DNA from: Adineta ricciae
Lineage: Eukaryota > Rotifera > Eurotatoria > Adinetida > Adinetidae
Assembly (NCBI GenBank): GCA_905250025.1
Contig: CAJNOJ010000018.1
Coordinates: forward strand, 1 to 64,000
Direction of reading: 5' to 3'
DNA length: 64,000 nt
The notes under the pieces: model-generated
What the model saw: only the letters and a program-made list of their open reading frames with translations
The model's database searches: none
What the model was told of the DNA's origin: nothing
Position numbers and translations under genes: made by a program
Shown here: piece after piece, positions 34,227 to 45,705 of the stretch
How the letters are laid out: every line of letters starts with the position of its first letter
Numbering within the stretch: the stretch's first letter is position 1

Positions 34227-36261
34227 ATGAACATGACTGCTGTCAACCCATTGGCTATGTTAGCGGCACAATGTAATAAAATTCCATCGTCCAATACAAC
34301 GAGTAATAATCATTCGCCACCTCTATCGTCAACAACATCCAGTCGACCGGATAGTCCCCCATCTTCACCGCCAAAAACAAGTTTCTATGCTTGGAAGAAG
34401 CCCATGACAACTAGTCCACCAATTTATCAGACGAATCCAATGAATAATATCAATCATCATTCTCATCCTAATTCTGAAATCGCTTCATCGTTAGCACGTA
34501 TTGGTCATTATGAGCATTCATTATTGAATCATAATGGTCATTTAAAAGAGAATACAACAATACCATCGCCACCAGGTCCACCGTCGTCTCAAGCAACTTG
34601 GCTCGATATTCATCATCATCATCATTCATGGTTTTCAACAACACCAACACCGCCCATTCTTCACAATGAACAACAAGTAACACCTCCACCGCCACTATTT
34701 CCCACAACATCCAATGTTCAATATGCACCTCATGGACATCATCATATTCAACCAGCACACTACAATGACTTCCTTTCTGTTGGTCATCATTACGCAGATT
34801 CTTATCGTCATGAATTTCGTTTACTTTATCCGCCAGTAGTTCCGCCAACATTGCCACCACCAGTTCTCTCCTCACAAGCACCTCAATCAAACTCATCGTT
34901 TCCTTCGCATACTCCATCACCACCTTCTGCACAAGCCACTACTTCGTCACCGACGACAACAAATCATCCGAACAGTTCACCCAAAAATACCATTTCCAAT
35001 AACCTAACAAGAAATGGTAAACAGCCCAAAGCCAGTCGCGCTCAATGTGATTGTCCTAACTGTCGCGAAGCTGATCGCCTAGGTTTTGTCGCTGGAGCTA
35101 ATATAAGAAAACGAAACATTCACAGTTGTCATATACCTGGTTGTGGCAAAGAATACAACAAAACGTCACATCTCAAAGCTCATCTGCGTTGGCACACAGG
35201 TAAATAAGAAGCAATGTTTCCGTTTTCACACTCAAACTGTAATTATAAGAGTTGTTATCGACTTGCTCTTGTTGCGTGTATTCGTGAATCAAATTTCATC
35301 ATCCTCGAAAGAGAGAGAGAGAGAAAGCCGAAGGAAAAAATGTCAATTGACTTCTAGCACGCATTTCGATAAGAGAATAACTTGTGAATATCTCTAAATT
35401 TGTTGTATTTCCTTCTTAATTAAGGAGAGCGGCCATTTGTTTGTAATTGGCTATTTTGTGGCAAACGATTCACTCGTAGTGATGAACTTCAACGACATTT
35501 ACGAACTCATACAGGTATGAAATGTTGATTCATTAGCTCTGACACCCGATCATTTGCTCATCTTCAGTCCATTAAAAAAACTAAACTACCACTCGATTTA
35601 TCTTGTCCGCCCACCTTGAAATGACCACTATTGCCAAGGCTAATCGTGAGAGAAATAGAACACATCGACGCGATAATTAACTCCGAACGAATACCTCTCG
35701 GCCAAGTCTATTATTTATATGGAATGAATCACTCATGCGTGATCCATGGATACAAAGAGAAGAAAGAGAGAAAGATGATCATAGGGTTGAATATTCTAAA
35801 CAAGAAACATCAATCAATCAATTCAGATGAAAACAAGATTAGTTTTTCCTTTTGTTTTTATATAATCTAGTAGATAATCTTAGCACACGCCCTCTGTGAC
35901 TACGATATGAATAATTGATTCGATTCGTTCTAGGTGAAAAACGATTTGCATGTCAAGTTTGTGGAAAACGTTTTATGCGTAGTGATCATCTGAATAAACA
36001 TGTATGTACAAATCAATCGATATGATAAACCATTGTCTGATCTTTCTATCTTCATAGGTGAAAACACACTCGATTGGTATCAATGGTAATCTAAATGACG
36101 AACATCGCATGAGAATAGTCGACTCTGATCCAGATGAAACGAATCGTGAGCATCAACATCTCCAACAACATTCACATCTTCCGCACCAAGCTTTATTGCA
36201 AATGCATCATCAGCGATTCATGGTTGCCGATATTAAAGCTGAACCGAGAATGAGCAATTAA
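34227..36261 (+). CDS. Sp-family zinc finger transcription factor with buttonhead box
   Basis: Four exons (34227-35199, 35425-35514, 35934-36001, 36058-36261) give 444 residues. The N-terminus has the Sp box [13 protein letters not shown] and a FYAWKKP motif typical of the Sp5-9 group. A long Pro/Ser/His-rich region follows, then the Btd box [11 protein letters not shown] and three C2H2 fingers: [40 protein letters not shown] and [17 protein letters not shown], with standard linkers TGERP and TGEKR. The finger residues KHA/RER/RHK pattern means GC/GT-box binding; the [16 protein letters not shown] and RSDHLNKH helices are those of all Sp/KLF factors. The Btd box separates it from KLFs. Such factors pattern head, limb and neural tissue in animals; whether it is Sp5 or Sp6-9 type is not decided here. 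Confidence 0.92.
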
Positions 36262-36578
36262 ATATAACTAAAGATTCTCGGCAACATTTCTCTTTTTCTC
36301 TTTCGATTATTTTTCCTCTCGTTTTTCTGCGCATTTTGCTTTTTTTCATAATCTTGTACCTGTAGTGAAAATATGTGAAATACAACAACAACAAAAAAAG
36401 TTCTTATTACGCATTCGAAAACGCTTTTTAATCACCATCACCTTGACGTCTGTTCTTGATCAACGAGATGATTGAAAACAGATCGACTCGGAGCGGGTCG
36501 CGTACGGGTTTTTCCTCATGTCACATTTATTGACAAGACATTCAAACGACAAACACACGCATCGATTTTTTTCACAAA

Positions 36579-38576
36579 ATGTCCTCGACAAAACTACTAT
36601 TTAACCTTTTTTGTCTTCTATCATCACTTCTACACTTACAAGTCGAATCATCCTGTATCAATCATGATACGGAACTTCTTTGCACACCATTGGATTTCTC
36701 TGTATATAACATTTCATTGCTTAATTTCAATACATCATCATCGATTCAAACAATTCACTTGACTAATAGCTATTATTCGGGTTCTCTCGCTGAGACCATC
36801 AATAAATTGATTATCGATGGGTATCCGTATGAAGCATTCGACGCAACATTTAATTCCACGTTCACATTGTCGAGTTTACTGATTGAACATACAAGATTAT
36901 CAGTATTTCCACCGTGGCTGTGCACATTGAATAAAAATTTATCGTTTATCGAAATCGATAATTCTAATATTGAACGAATTCTCGAACATGATCTGAACCT
37001 TTGCTTTCACCTGAAAATCTTACGGATAATAAATTCGAATTTACAACGGTTCACGAACCATGTTCTTAGCTCTGTATTTTTACAGTATTTATATTTGAAT
37101 AATAATAATTTTACGGAAATATCCAATGAAAATGGATTGAATTTAAATCAATTTCCATCGTTAGTTGTCCTGGACTTATCTTTCAATCAAATCGAACAGA
37201 TTTCCTCCAGAAATTTCAATCAAACTCCGCATTTAACCAAGCTTTACTTATCGAACAATGCATTGCATTTCGTTCAATTGAATCAGTCATTAATATCTTT
37301 AGAAATTCTAGATTTCGAAGGGAATCGTTTCTTACAAATGGATAAACAATGGTACAACTATCTGCCACATTTAACCAGAATTCGCTTTCCCTACGCACAT
37401 TTCTGCTGTGCATTTAAAAACGTACCGAGATCATCGAACGACAAACGCATTCGTGACAATAAGAATTATTTACCAATTCTATCCCCATCGAGTTCAGTTT
37501 GTTCACCTCTACCTGATCCCATGACACCTTGTGAATCGTTCTTCTCCTCAAAGTTCACTCGTTTTATCTTTCTTATCATCGTTTGTGTTTCATTCAGTTC
37601 AAATCTGATTGCATTAATCATTCGAATATTTCCATTTCTCGCATCATCTTGCAACCGTTGGTCAATTTCGACTCTCTTCAGTTCAAATCTAGTTCTTGCT
37701 GACTTCATTTTTTCGATTTATCTTATTATAATTGCTATCGTGGATATCCATTTCAAAGAAGACTTCTATTTATACACACAAATATGGACTAAATCATACG
37801 TCTGTGTATTCGCAGGATTTACTTATACATTCGGAATTCAATCATCAATTTACGCACTGACACTTTTGACTTTCGAACGGTTCCATACAATTTTATTTTC
37901 ATTCACACGGCAAACACCTTGGCGATTAAAGTTTACCTTGACTGTCATTTCCATTGGCTGGTTTGTCAGTTTCATTACGGCATCGTTACCATTGTTGAAT
38001 GTTAATAATTTCCATGCGAATTCATTATGTATACCATTTCGCATGGAATATCTTTCCGATCGATTATACTTGTCTGTAATTATTTTCGTCAATCTGGTTC
38101 TTCTCGGCATTATCATCATATGTAATGGTCTGATTTGCTTCAATTTTAGTAAATCTCACGTTCGAACATTGAATGATGCACGTGCAACAGTCAAAATTCT
38201 TTCCTTGGTTTTTGCTGTTTGTATTAGCCATATGCCTTTGATTATCTATACCCTGTTCGCATTATTTACCTACTCAAAAGTTTCGAATGTCTCGGGTCTT
38301 CGTTTAAATGACATAAAATTGACAGTTCTGTTTCTGCAGCCATTTAATTCTTGTTTTAATCCATTCATGTACTCATCGTTATCAACATTTCAATGGACGA
38401 GTCCAACACGAACGACAACCATCGAACTCGGAAGGCCAAAGCCAGTGCGAAAATCACACAGCTTCTCGCAATTTCGATCGAAATCGGTTGTGTTCAATCG
38501 CGGTTATCATCCATTGCGTTTGATGTCCGTCACCTCATTAGATTATCGATCTTCTTCGTTACCGGACACTCCTTGA
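36579..38576 (+). CDS. leucine-rich repeat G-protein coupled receptor (LGR), single exon
   Basis: 665 residues without introns. A signal peptide (MSSTKLLFNLFCLLSSLLHL) leads to a short ectodomain with several LRRs, the clearest at residues 160-260 (LVVLDLSFNQIEQISSRNFN, LTKLYLSNNALHFVQLNQSL). A hinge with PMTPCESFFSSKFTRFIFLI resembles the PCEDVMGYxxLR junction of glycoprotein-hormone/relaxin-type LGRs. Seven membrane segments follow. TM3 ends TFERFHTI, the LGR form (ERWHTI) of DRY. TM7 has PFNSCFNPFMY, the NPxxY motif. The cytoplasmic tail is Ser/Arg-rich with phosphorylation-type sites. The ectodomain is smaller than in FSH/LH/TSH receptors, and no LDLa module is present. It likely signals through G proteins for a secreted ligand; the ligand is unknown. 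Lack of introns suggests retroposition. Confidence 0.88.
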   Translation: MSSTKLLFNLFCLLSSLLHLQVESSCINHDTELLCTPLDFSVYNISLLNFNTSSSIQTIHLTNSYYSGSLAETINKLIIDGYPYEAFDATFNSTFTLSSLLIEHTRLSVFPPWLCTLNKNLSFIEIDNSNIERILEHDLNLCFHLKILRIINSNLQRFTNHVLSSVFLQYLYLNNNNFTEISNENGLNLNQFPSLVVLDLSFNQIEQISSRNFNQTPHLTKLYLSNNALHFVQLNQSLISLEILDFEGNRFLQMDKQWYNYLPHLTRIRFPYAHFCCAFKNVPRSSNDKRIRDNKNYLPILSPSSSVCSPLPDPMTPCESFFSSKFTRFIFLIIVCVSFSSNLIALIIRIFPFLASSCNRWSISTLFSSNLVLADFIFSIYLIIIAIVDIHFKEDFYLYTQIWTKSYVCVFAGFTYTFGIQSSIYALTLLTFERFHTILFSFTRQTPWRLKFTLTVISIGWFVSFITASLPLLNVNNFHANSLCIPFRMEYLSDRLYLSVIIFVNLVLLGIIIICNGLICFNFSKSHVRTLNDARATVKILSLVFAVCISHMPLIIYTLFALFTYSKVSNVSGLRLNDIKLTVLFLQPFNSCFNPFMYSSLSTFQWTSPTRTTTIELGRPKPVRKSHSFSQFRSKSVVFNRGYHPLRLMSVTSLDYRSSSLPDTP

Positions 38577-38721
38577 AAAGAGACGGACAACTTGTAGAAT
38601 TCGATTTCTTTTCTCCTTCGAAAATAAAGTCTATGTCGGTGATATTGATTTATTTGTTTATAGGTAGTATTGTCAACATAAAAAAAAAGAAAAAAAAGCC
38701 ACGACGTTTATTCGATCGTTA

Positions 38722-39840
38722 TTAGAATGGAGTGATTCGGGCAAGAGCCAAGAATTCTTCACGCGACTTCGGATCTTCACGAAATACACCGAGCATCGAC
38801 GATGTCGTCGTGCGAGAGTTGACCTTTTGAGCACCACGCATTATCATACACATATGACTAAACAAACAACAGAAGATTGATTATTTCAGTTCCGTGTAAA
38901 TACTTACAGACATTCGACAATAACAGCTACACCTCTAGGTTTAATAGCTTCGGCAATCGCTTCCGCAATTTGTCGCGTTAAACGTTCTTGCACTGGAAAG
39001 CAAATATGATTTAATCAAAGACTAAACCTGTACTTTTGTATGACAAACCTTGTAAACGGCGACTGAAGACTTCGACGATTCTAAAACCGAACAAAGGATC
39101 CCAATGTTTAAATCATACAACCGAACATATCAATAAATAAATACCTTGCTATTTTACTTAAACCTAATACTCGTTTATTAGGTAAATACCCGACAGATAC
39201 TTTTCCGAAGAATGGCACCCTAAATAATCCAAAATATCAACAGTTATCTTTCAGCAAAGGCAACCGTTCGTACATATGATGTTCACATAGTGAATACATA
39301 TCGATTTCTTTGACCACAACCATATTTTCGCAATCTTCATCAAAGATAGCATCACTAACCACATCGCGGATGGATTGTTCATAACCTTTGGTAAAAAACA
39401 CCAATGCCTAACACAAAATAAAAGAAGTTAATGGTCTCTTTTTTTGAATATGATGAACACACTTCTGCAGCACGATTTGGCGTTTTGAGCAGTCCTATCG
39501 AAGACAAAGTCAGATTTATTCAAGGAAATTGTGAACAAAAAAAAAGCTTTACCTTGTCTTAATGGATCTTCACCAATACTATCCAGTATACTTTGATAAC
39601 TTTGACTGATTTTCAACACACGTTGATCGCGTATGAACAGTGTATCATCTACTCGTAATGCTTTTTCGTCCAATACACTATGTTTTCGATTCTCGTTCGT
39701 ATTTTGATCAGTATCGCCATTATTATCCTGTGGCGAAAATGTCAATGATTTCGTTGAACGACTTGGATCATCTAGAGAATTGAGAATAATTCGACACAAT
39801 TATCATTTAGAAAAGAGACAATCAAGTATTTACATGACAT
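38722..39840 (-). CDS. GCH1: GTP cyclohydrolase I
   Basis: Converts GTP to 7,8-dihydroneopterin triphosphate, the first step to tetrahydrobiopterin, the cofactor of aromatic amino acid hydroxylases. Exon 1 is only ATGTCAT (39834-39840), followed by a 62-nt intron and an exon giving [14 protein letters not shown]. Family motifs run in order: [121 protein letters not shown] and [13 protein letters not shown]. The zinc ligands (Cys and His of CEHH and the Cys of HMCM) and the catalytic HMC context are present. Eight or so exons with introns of about 45-75 nt. It lies tail to tail with the LGR gene, about 145 bp apart. Confidence 0.95.
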
Positions 39841-42229
39841 TACTGAATTGCGCTGCGTTAGTGTTTGCAGTTCCGAAAAGAAATGACTGACGAGCAACTA
39901 ACTATGTTTACTTATTATATACCAATCAGAGATGATCATGTTATCGAATGGAGCTGAACTAATAGCTGATTATCATATTTCTAACAGAATGATTTATCAC
40001 AGTGATTTGGATTCTTTAGCTGTTTGTTCTGCTCTGCTCTCCTCTCCTCTCCTCTCTTTTGTGAGAACCGTAACGGACGAAATACACTTACAACACGGCT
40101 TTTTAGAAGATCAAAACGTTTTTCTTATCTTTTGACAAGTAGATAAAACTGATTGACAATTCGAAGGAAATTTCACATACCCGACCCGAAACCATCTGCT
40201 GACTGCATTGCTCTACAATGTTGACTCGTGAATGATTCTTCTTCTTCCCATACGAACACATCGAAAAACGATCATGAGGCAACATATAGAACCATCTGTT
40301 ACCCATTTAACTCTGCACTCACGTGATTGTGTTAACCACCTACTTCTTTTCGAAAAAATGATTGGTTTATAAAAAAAGATAGAAGAACCTAATTTATTCG
40401 ATTTCTTGTTATTATTAAATTATGTTTTTCTTTTACTTCCTATAATGCTATTTATGGCTGTATGCTAGGCATCAGTGACATGCGGCAGTTTTCTATTTTA
40501 TTAATTCTCGTTGAATTTTTTCTTCTGCTAAAGATTACTTCCACGTCAATTCAATTCCTATCTCGACCATCAAAGGCATTACGAACTGATCAATCTCTTC
40601 CTATCGAATTATTTGATTGAATCATATTCATCAATGACTTTCCTATGGAAAAAAAGATCATATGTCAACGATAGGACAACAAGTTCCCGAAATTTTATTA
40701 CTGATGATTGTAAAATTGAGATCGACATGTTCATTTAAGCATGTTTTTATAAACTTCTGCATCCATGTTTCTCTCGAAAGTGCGTCAGTCAACGCTGGCA
40801 ATAGTAAATAAGAAGAATATTTCTTTCCTATGAAACGTAACCTTATTATTTATTGATCCGACCTATGAATCTAAAACACCAAACTACACAAGAATAATAT
40901 CGAAAGCAATCAAGCTTTTTTTTCTCTCTTCCCTTTTCTTCTCCTTTTCCAATCCATCGAACAGTTATTGTGAATACATCAACAATATTTTCTCTTCGCA
41001 TGCAACGTCATCACTTGTTCTTAGTGTGATGTTGCTTTTCACTATTTCTTTCCTTTTCGATGTGTAGAAGTAGATTCGATGGTCATGTCACCCAACATGA
41101 CAGATAGATATGAGCACAAGAGCAAAAAAGCAGCGAGAAAAAAGTCTATGAGAATCAAATAGTCGTAACATCATGCTCGACAATGTAGGTTGCAGAAGTA
41201 TGTTTGTGTCAGGCAGGAAAAAAGAAGTAGGAAGAGAATCGAGGCGCAGCAAAGCAAATCGCTCACTATCAAATATCTTTCACACTACGTTTTTTTTCTC
41301 TTTTCCGAGCGCATCGATCGGGACCTCGCCGGTATTCTGATGAGTGTCTTTCTTTTCACAAGAATGTTTCGTGAGTGCAACAATAGATTGTTTTCATAAA
41401 GCAACAATGGTATTTCATCAACGAAATACATCTTCGTGAAATATTAAACGATACTCTTACATGAATTATGACAACCTTAATAAATATCTGCAAACAGATC
41501 TAGCTACGATGGCTGTTTCAGTTTTGTTAACACACTGTGTACGTTCTTGTTTTGATTACCTTTTCTGTTTTTGCTGAAAAACGTGTTAATTTGTTTTCTT
41601 AGATTTTAATATTTATATGTCAGAAAATTGTGAGTTGTTTTTTTTTTCTCCTTGTCTCACAACCGTTTGAATCCAAGAAAAGGATTCTAAACAACTATTT
41701 CTTGTTTTCTCCTACAAGAATTCTTCTATCAAGTCGACTAACAGTTTCCAATTCATGCCTAATTTTGATTGATCTCCTGCCACTAACACTTAGAATGCGA
41801 CGAAGAGAGAAATGTTTTCTTCTTGCTAACATACAAATAATGATCGCATTCATGTATGTTGCTCTGCCTTCTGTTTTTCCTATGGTTGCTTCCTTTTCTC
41901 ATTCTGATCATCAAAAAGAAGAACTAGAGTTAAACTGATGTTCCAGTTCGGAGAATGTGCTGACATGAATAAGGATAAGATCTCTCTTTTCGAAATATAT
42001 TGATGAAATAGAAGTGTGAATAGCGAGAAATTCAGACTAAGAAAAGAAAAGAATAGTAATGGGGAAAAAAGACGAGATTGACGCTGAGAATGAGCATACA
42101 TATATATGAGTACTCTTTTAAATTATCACATCATTTATGTTTTTGTATTATTCGAACGTTTATATGGTGTCAATTTCAGATATCAATTGGTGTTTTGTTA
42201 CATTTACTGAATTGAATAAATAAATAAAC
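39841..42229. other. intergenic, no supported gene
   Basis: 2.4 kb between the divergent GCH1 and complexin genes. It includes a repeated CTCTC/CTCCTC stretch at about 40033-40060. Plus-strand frames at 41190-41400 and 41630-41938 have skewed, low-information composition. It presumably holds both promoters. Confidence 0.4.
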
Positions 42230-44486
42230 ATGGCGTCATTCATTATGAAACAAATGATGGGCTCTCAGCTAGATAAAGTCAAAGGTATGTTGTTTTCCTT
42301 TGTTATCCCATGTTGATGGTTATTGTTGACAACGTGTCCTATTCGGAGAAAAAAAGAGAGAAAAATCTGAGATTGATTTACTGCTTGAATAAAATAAATC
42401 TGTTTTTTATTATGTTTTCTCTTTCGCTTTCCCAACACATAGCCTTCTTCTGCCTCTATTTGCCTTTGAAACATACTCAGCATCAAGAGGAGAACTGCAA
42501 GACAGGAAATAAACAAGGCGACAAACGATCTCGAGCATATATTTTGTTTTTCTAACTGTTTGCGTATGCGTGATAGTTGTAATCCATCAATAGGATTTAT
42601 TCGAATCGTTACCATCATATTCGATTGAAGATAAGATGTTTGTGTGTGCAAGCGAAGAGTGAGCTGATTTGATGATGTTCAGATCTGAATGAATCAGTTA
42701 GTTCATTGAGACTTTAAAACAAATCGAGATAAGAGAATAGAGAGAGAGCGAGAGAGAGAGAGAAAACGGAGGAAAAACATAGGGAATGTTATGAGAAAAG
42801 AGAGAAGAAAAACGTTCACGAGTTTATTATCCACTTGGCAGGATTGAAGATGAGCAGTAGGATCGCTGATAAAAGTAAGTTGAAAATTAGATGAATGTTT
42901 GATTTGCATTCTTCACTCATATCTTGCTCTTGTTTTTTTTTCTTCTTATAATAGAATTGGCCGGCAGTGATGGGGACAAGAAAGAGGGTGGTGGCGGTGG
43001 TGCTGACGATGAAGAAGATCCAGAGGTAAATTAATATCAACGAACTGCTCTGCTATCTTTTGCCTTTTCTTTTTATTGTCAACGACTCGCTTTTATAATT
43101 AACATTTCTTCTTTTATTGCGTTTAGGAAATACTTTTAGATAGAGAAGATCAATTAAGAATTTCTATTTTGAGTTCATTGTTTTTCGCATCGAAGCATGC
43201 GATTCGAACTCCTGCTTTGCTTATTTGAATGCTCGTGTAGTTCTTATCAGCTCGTGCTACCGTTTGTTCATATCTACTGAGCACATATTTTATCAACAGA
43301 TTTCTTTTGATTTCATTACCAGATGGAAGATTTTAACTTTCTCGTTGGCATGATATTTGTCTATTTTGACTCGATAGGTTCGTCCGCCTCCTCAATTCTT
43401 TTCTATATTCTACTCATTCCTCTTTCACTCTCTCTCGATCTTTTCAAGTGAATATTGAAAACGAGTAGTGTTTTCCGTAGATCCTTTTTCTTTCTCTTCT
43501 TGAAAATCTAATGAATATTTCACATCATTTCTCATATTATTTTATCACTACTCTTCGATTACGTTCGTTCACGTGTTGAAGAGATTTCATCTTTCTCGAT
43601 AACAAAGCAATTTCATGGATAAATTCAATATTAGTTCGTTATTCCTCTCAGCAACATCGCCATCTCCAACTCGACGTTTTTCGCTCGCGCCCCCGTTTCA
43701 TAAATCGATAGTATCATCGCCACCGTCAACACCGACGAATGTTCGTCGGAAGAGTATGTTCGATACTTCGACGGTAAGTCGAGTATGATCAAGTTATTTT
43801 ATCGAGTCTAGAGGAGAGAACTTTTGTATGAAAAATGAATTGAAATGATCGTTTGATTGATTGATTTAGGTGGCTGAAGCTCGACGGGAAGCAGATGAAA
43901 AACGCAATGCAAAGTATGCAAAAATGGAACGACAACGTGAAGAAGTTCGACAAAACATCCGAGAAAAAGTAAATTATATTCCCTCTCCCATTGTTTACAT
44001 CTATCATTCCCAATAGATCAGTATGATATGATTGTACATTAGAAATAATTAACTCATTATCTAAATTCATCACGAAACAATGCAACATACACGCTAGCTT
44101 GACCCTAAGTTTCTTGTAGATTGGTAAGGAATATCTGACAATTGATAGTACGATCGAGTTTGTTTGCATGTTTCCTCATATCATCGGTTGTTTTTCATAT
44201 ACGAAATGCTATCGAAAATCTCATCTGGTCACTTGTTTAGTATAACATCAAGAAGAAGGAAGAACCACTTCCACCAGTTCCTGCACCATGCGAAGGACGT
44301 TTAACAGCTGATAAGAAGGGACCGATACCATTACCAGATGATGATGATAGTAAGTCATTGTTAATCTTTCAATCAGGTATTCAAACATTTCCTCATTGTT
44401 TTTTAGGTTTCGACCCAATTAAAATGGCAACAGATGCATTCAATAATATCACCGAAAAATTACCTTTTAAACTGCCTTGGAAATGA
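42230..44486 (+). CDS. CPLX: complexin, two alternative first coding exons
   Basis: Complexins clamp and activate SNARE complexes at synaptic vesicle fusion. Isoform A uses exons 42230-42284, 42955-43025, 43870-43968, 44241-44349 and 44407-44486, giving 137 residues. It starts MASFIMKQMMGSQLDKVK, nearly the canonical complexin N-terminus that activates fusion. An acidic Gly-rich link (KKEGGGGGADDEEDPE) leads into the accessory and central helices VAEARREADEKRNAKYAKME and RQREEVRQNIREKYNIKKKE, which bind the SNARE bundle. The C-terminus ends in an amphipathic FNNITEKLPFKLPWK with no CAAX box. Isoform B starts at 43615 with MDKFNISSLFLSATSPSPTR and splices from 43773 in the same phase to 43870, giving 148 residues with a different N-terminus. 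Both donors are good GT sites. Confidence 0.93.
43615..43773 (+). CDS. CPLX: alternative first coding exon of complexin (isoform B)
   Basis: 53 codons from ATG to a GTAAGT donor in phase 0, the same phase as the normal exon 2 end. The encoded Ser/Pro-rich segment (RRFSLAPPFHKSIVSSPPST) replaces the activating N-terminus and acidic link of isoform A, keeping the central helix. The open frame, the fitting donor and the upstream T-rich DNA make it a probable alternative promoter product. Confidence 0.6.
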
Positions 44487-44679
44487 TTTTTCATTGACTG
44501 AAACCTTTCATTTCTGATACGATTGAAAAGAAAGCGGATCTCATTGGCATTTATACATACACATTTATTTATTTATTTATTTATCTGTTCGTTTTTTTGA
44601 GTATCTGCTCATCTATATACATATATATTAGCTTTATTTCGTGTAAACAAACCGAGAAAAAGGAATGAGCTTCAATACA

Positions 44680-45378
44680 TTAAACTGTTGAACTTGATTT
44701 CAATAACATGTTTGTTGCATTGCGAGCGTAGGCTTTGATCAGATTTAATTGCCGCTCATCTAAGACAACTGCCAAAATTCCAACAATGAAAGCAATCACA
44801 ATAGCTAGTTTCAGTAAATTCTTTAAGAGATCATCTGCCAGAATACGTAGAAATGTAAAAATACGTAGCGGTAATGTAATAACAAATGTAAATAAACGTG
44901 TAATCCATGTGAAAATGCGAGAAACTGAATACGTGACGCGATAAATTCGATTAATCATTAATACAAAAGCTTGATAAGCCGCATAAAATGGAAAACAGAA
45001 TGCTAACACAATTTGAACAAAATATCGTATACAAAAAGGTAATGATTGCACCATATTGTTAAATGTTGTTAGAGAATAATGTAAAAGATTGAAGAATTGT
45101 AGAATTCCTCGAATTAAGTTGTAGAGTAATCTTCCGAGCTCAACCAATCGATTGGATGATGGTGCTCGTCGTGCATATGAATATCGAACGAACCTAATTG
45201 ATATGAATATTCATTAGTAAAAGAGAATTCTTTCACAGACATAGTTCTATTTTTACTCCCTCTAGGCTTCATTAAAGATGGACCAGGCGTAGCTCCTTTT
45301 CATACTCTCTGAATACGTAAAAAGCAAATCTTACCCTCCTCTACCGTCTGGTACATAACTAAGACGCTCAGTTGCCAT
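44680..45378 (-). CDS. small multi-span membrane protein, unrecognised
   Basis: Two exons (45335-45378 and 44680-45193) give 185 residues starting MATERLSYVPDGRGGFVRYS. A short hydrophilic N-terminus is followed by hydrophobic segments near residues 65-90 (IRYFVQIVLAFCFPFYAAYQ), 115-135 (ITRLFTFVITLPLRIFTFLR) and 148-165 (LLKLAIVIAFIVGILAVVL). The end KAYARNATNMLLKSSSTV is hydrophilic. No family signature is apparent to me. Tail-to-tail with complexin (stop codons about 190 bp apart) and divergent from SHC, whose start is 327 bp away. Confidence 0.7.
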
Positions 45379-45705
45379 GTTTCCGATCAGATGTATGCCA
45401 AATATTCATGAAATCTTTCTTTGTTTTTCTTCAATTGCTTTTTCATAGGGTTAAAAACGAGCCATTCGAGGTTGAAGAATATCTATCATTGTCTGACATC
45501 TATTGAATGATTTTTATGACTCGAAATTACATTAGCCATCCATCCTTTCTGTTTCTCTTTAATAAACGAACGAACGAAGAAAAAAAGACGCGATGTAGAT
45601 TACACTGTCAATCACTCTCGCTCTACAGATTAACTTCACTTGTTGACTTCATAGATTGTTGTTTATTTGATTCGACGATTGTTCATGGTTTTAAATTCAT
45701 TCGAA

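Noticed and set aside
34468-34932. 154-codon minus-strand frame opposite the Sp gene
   Set aside because: It is the antisense shadow of the His/Pro/Ser-rich coding exon.
43190-43215. Minus-strand AGTTCGAATC resembling a tRNA T-loop
   Set aside because: No complementary stem around it and no cloverleaf partner arms; it lies between complexin exons.
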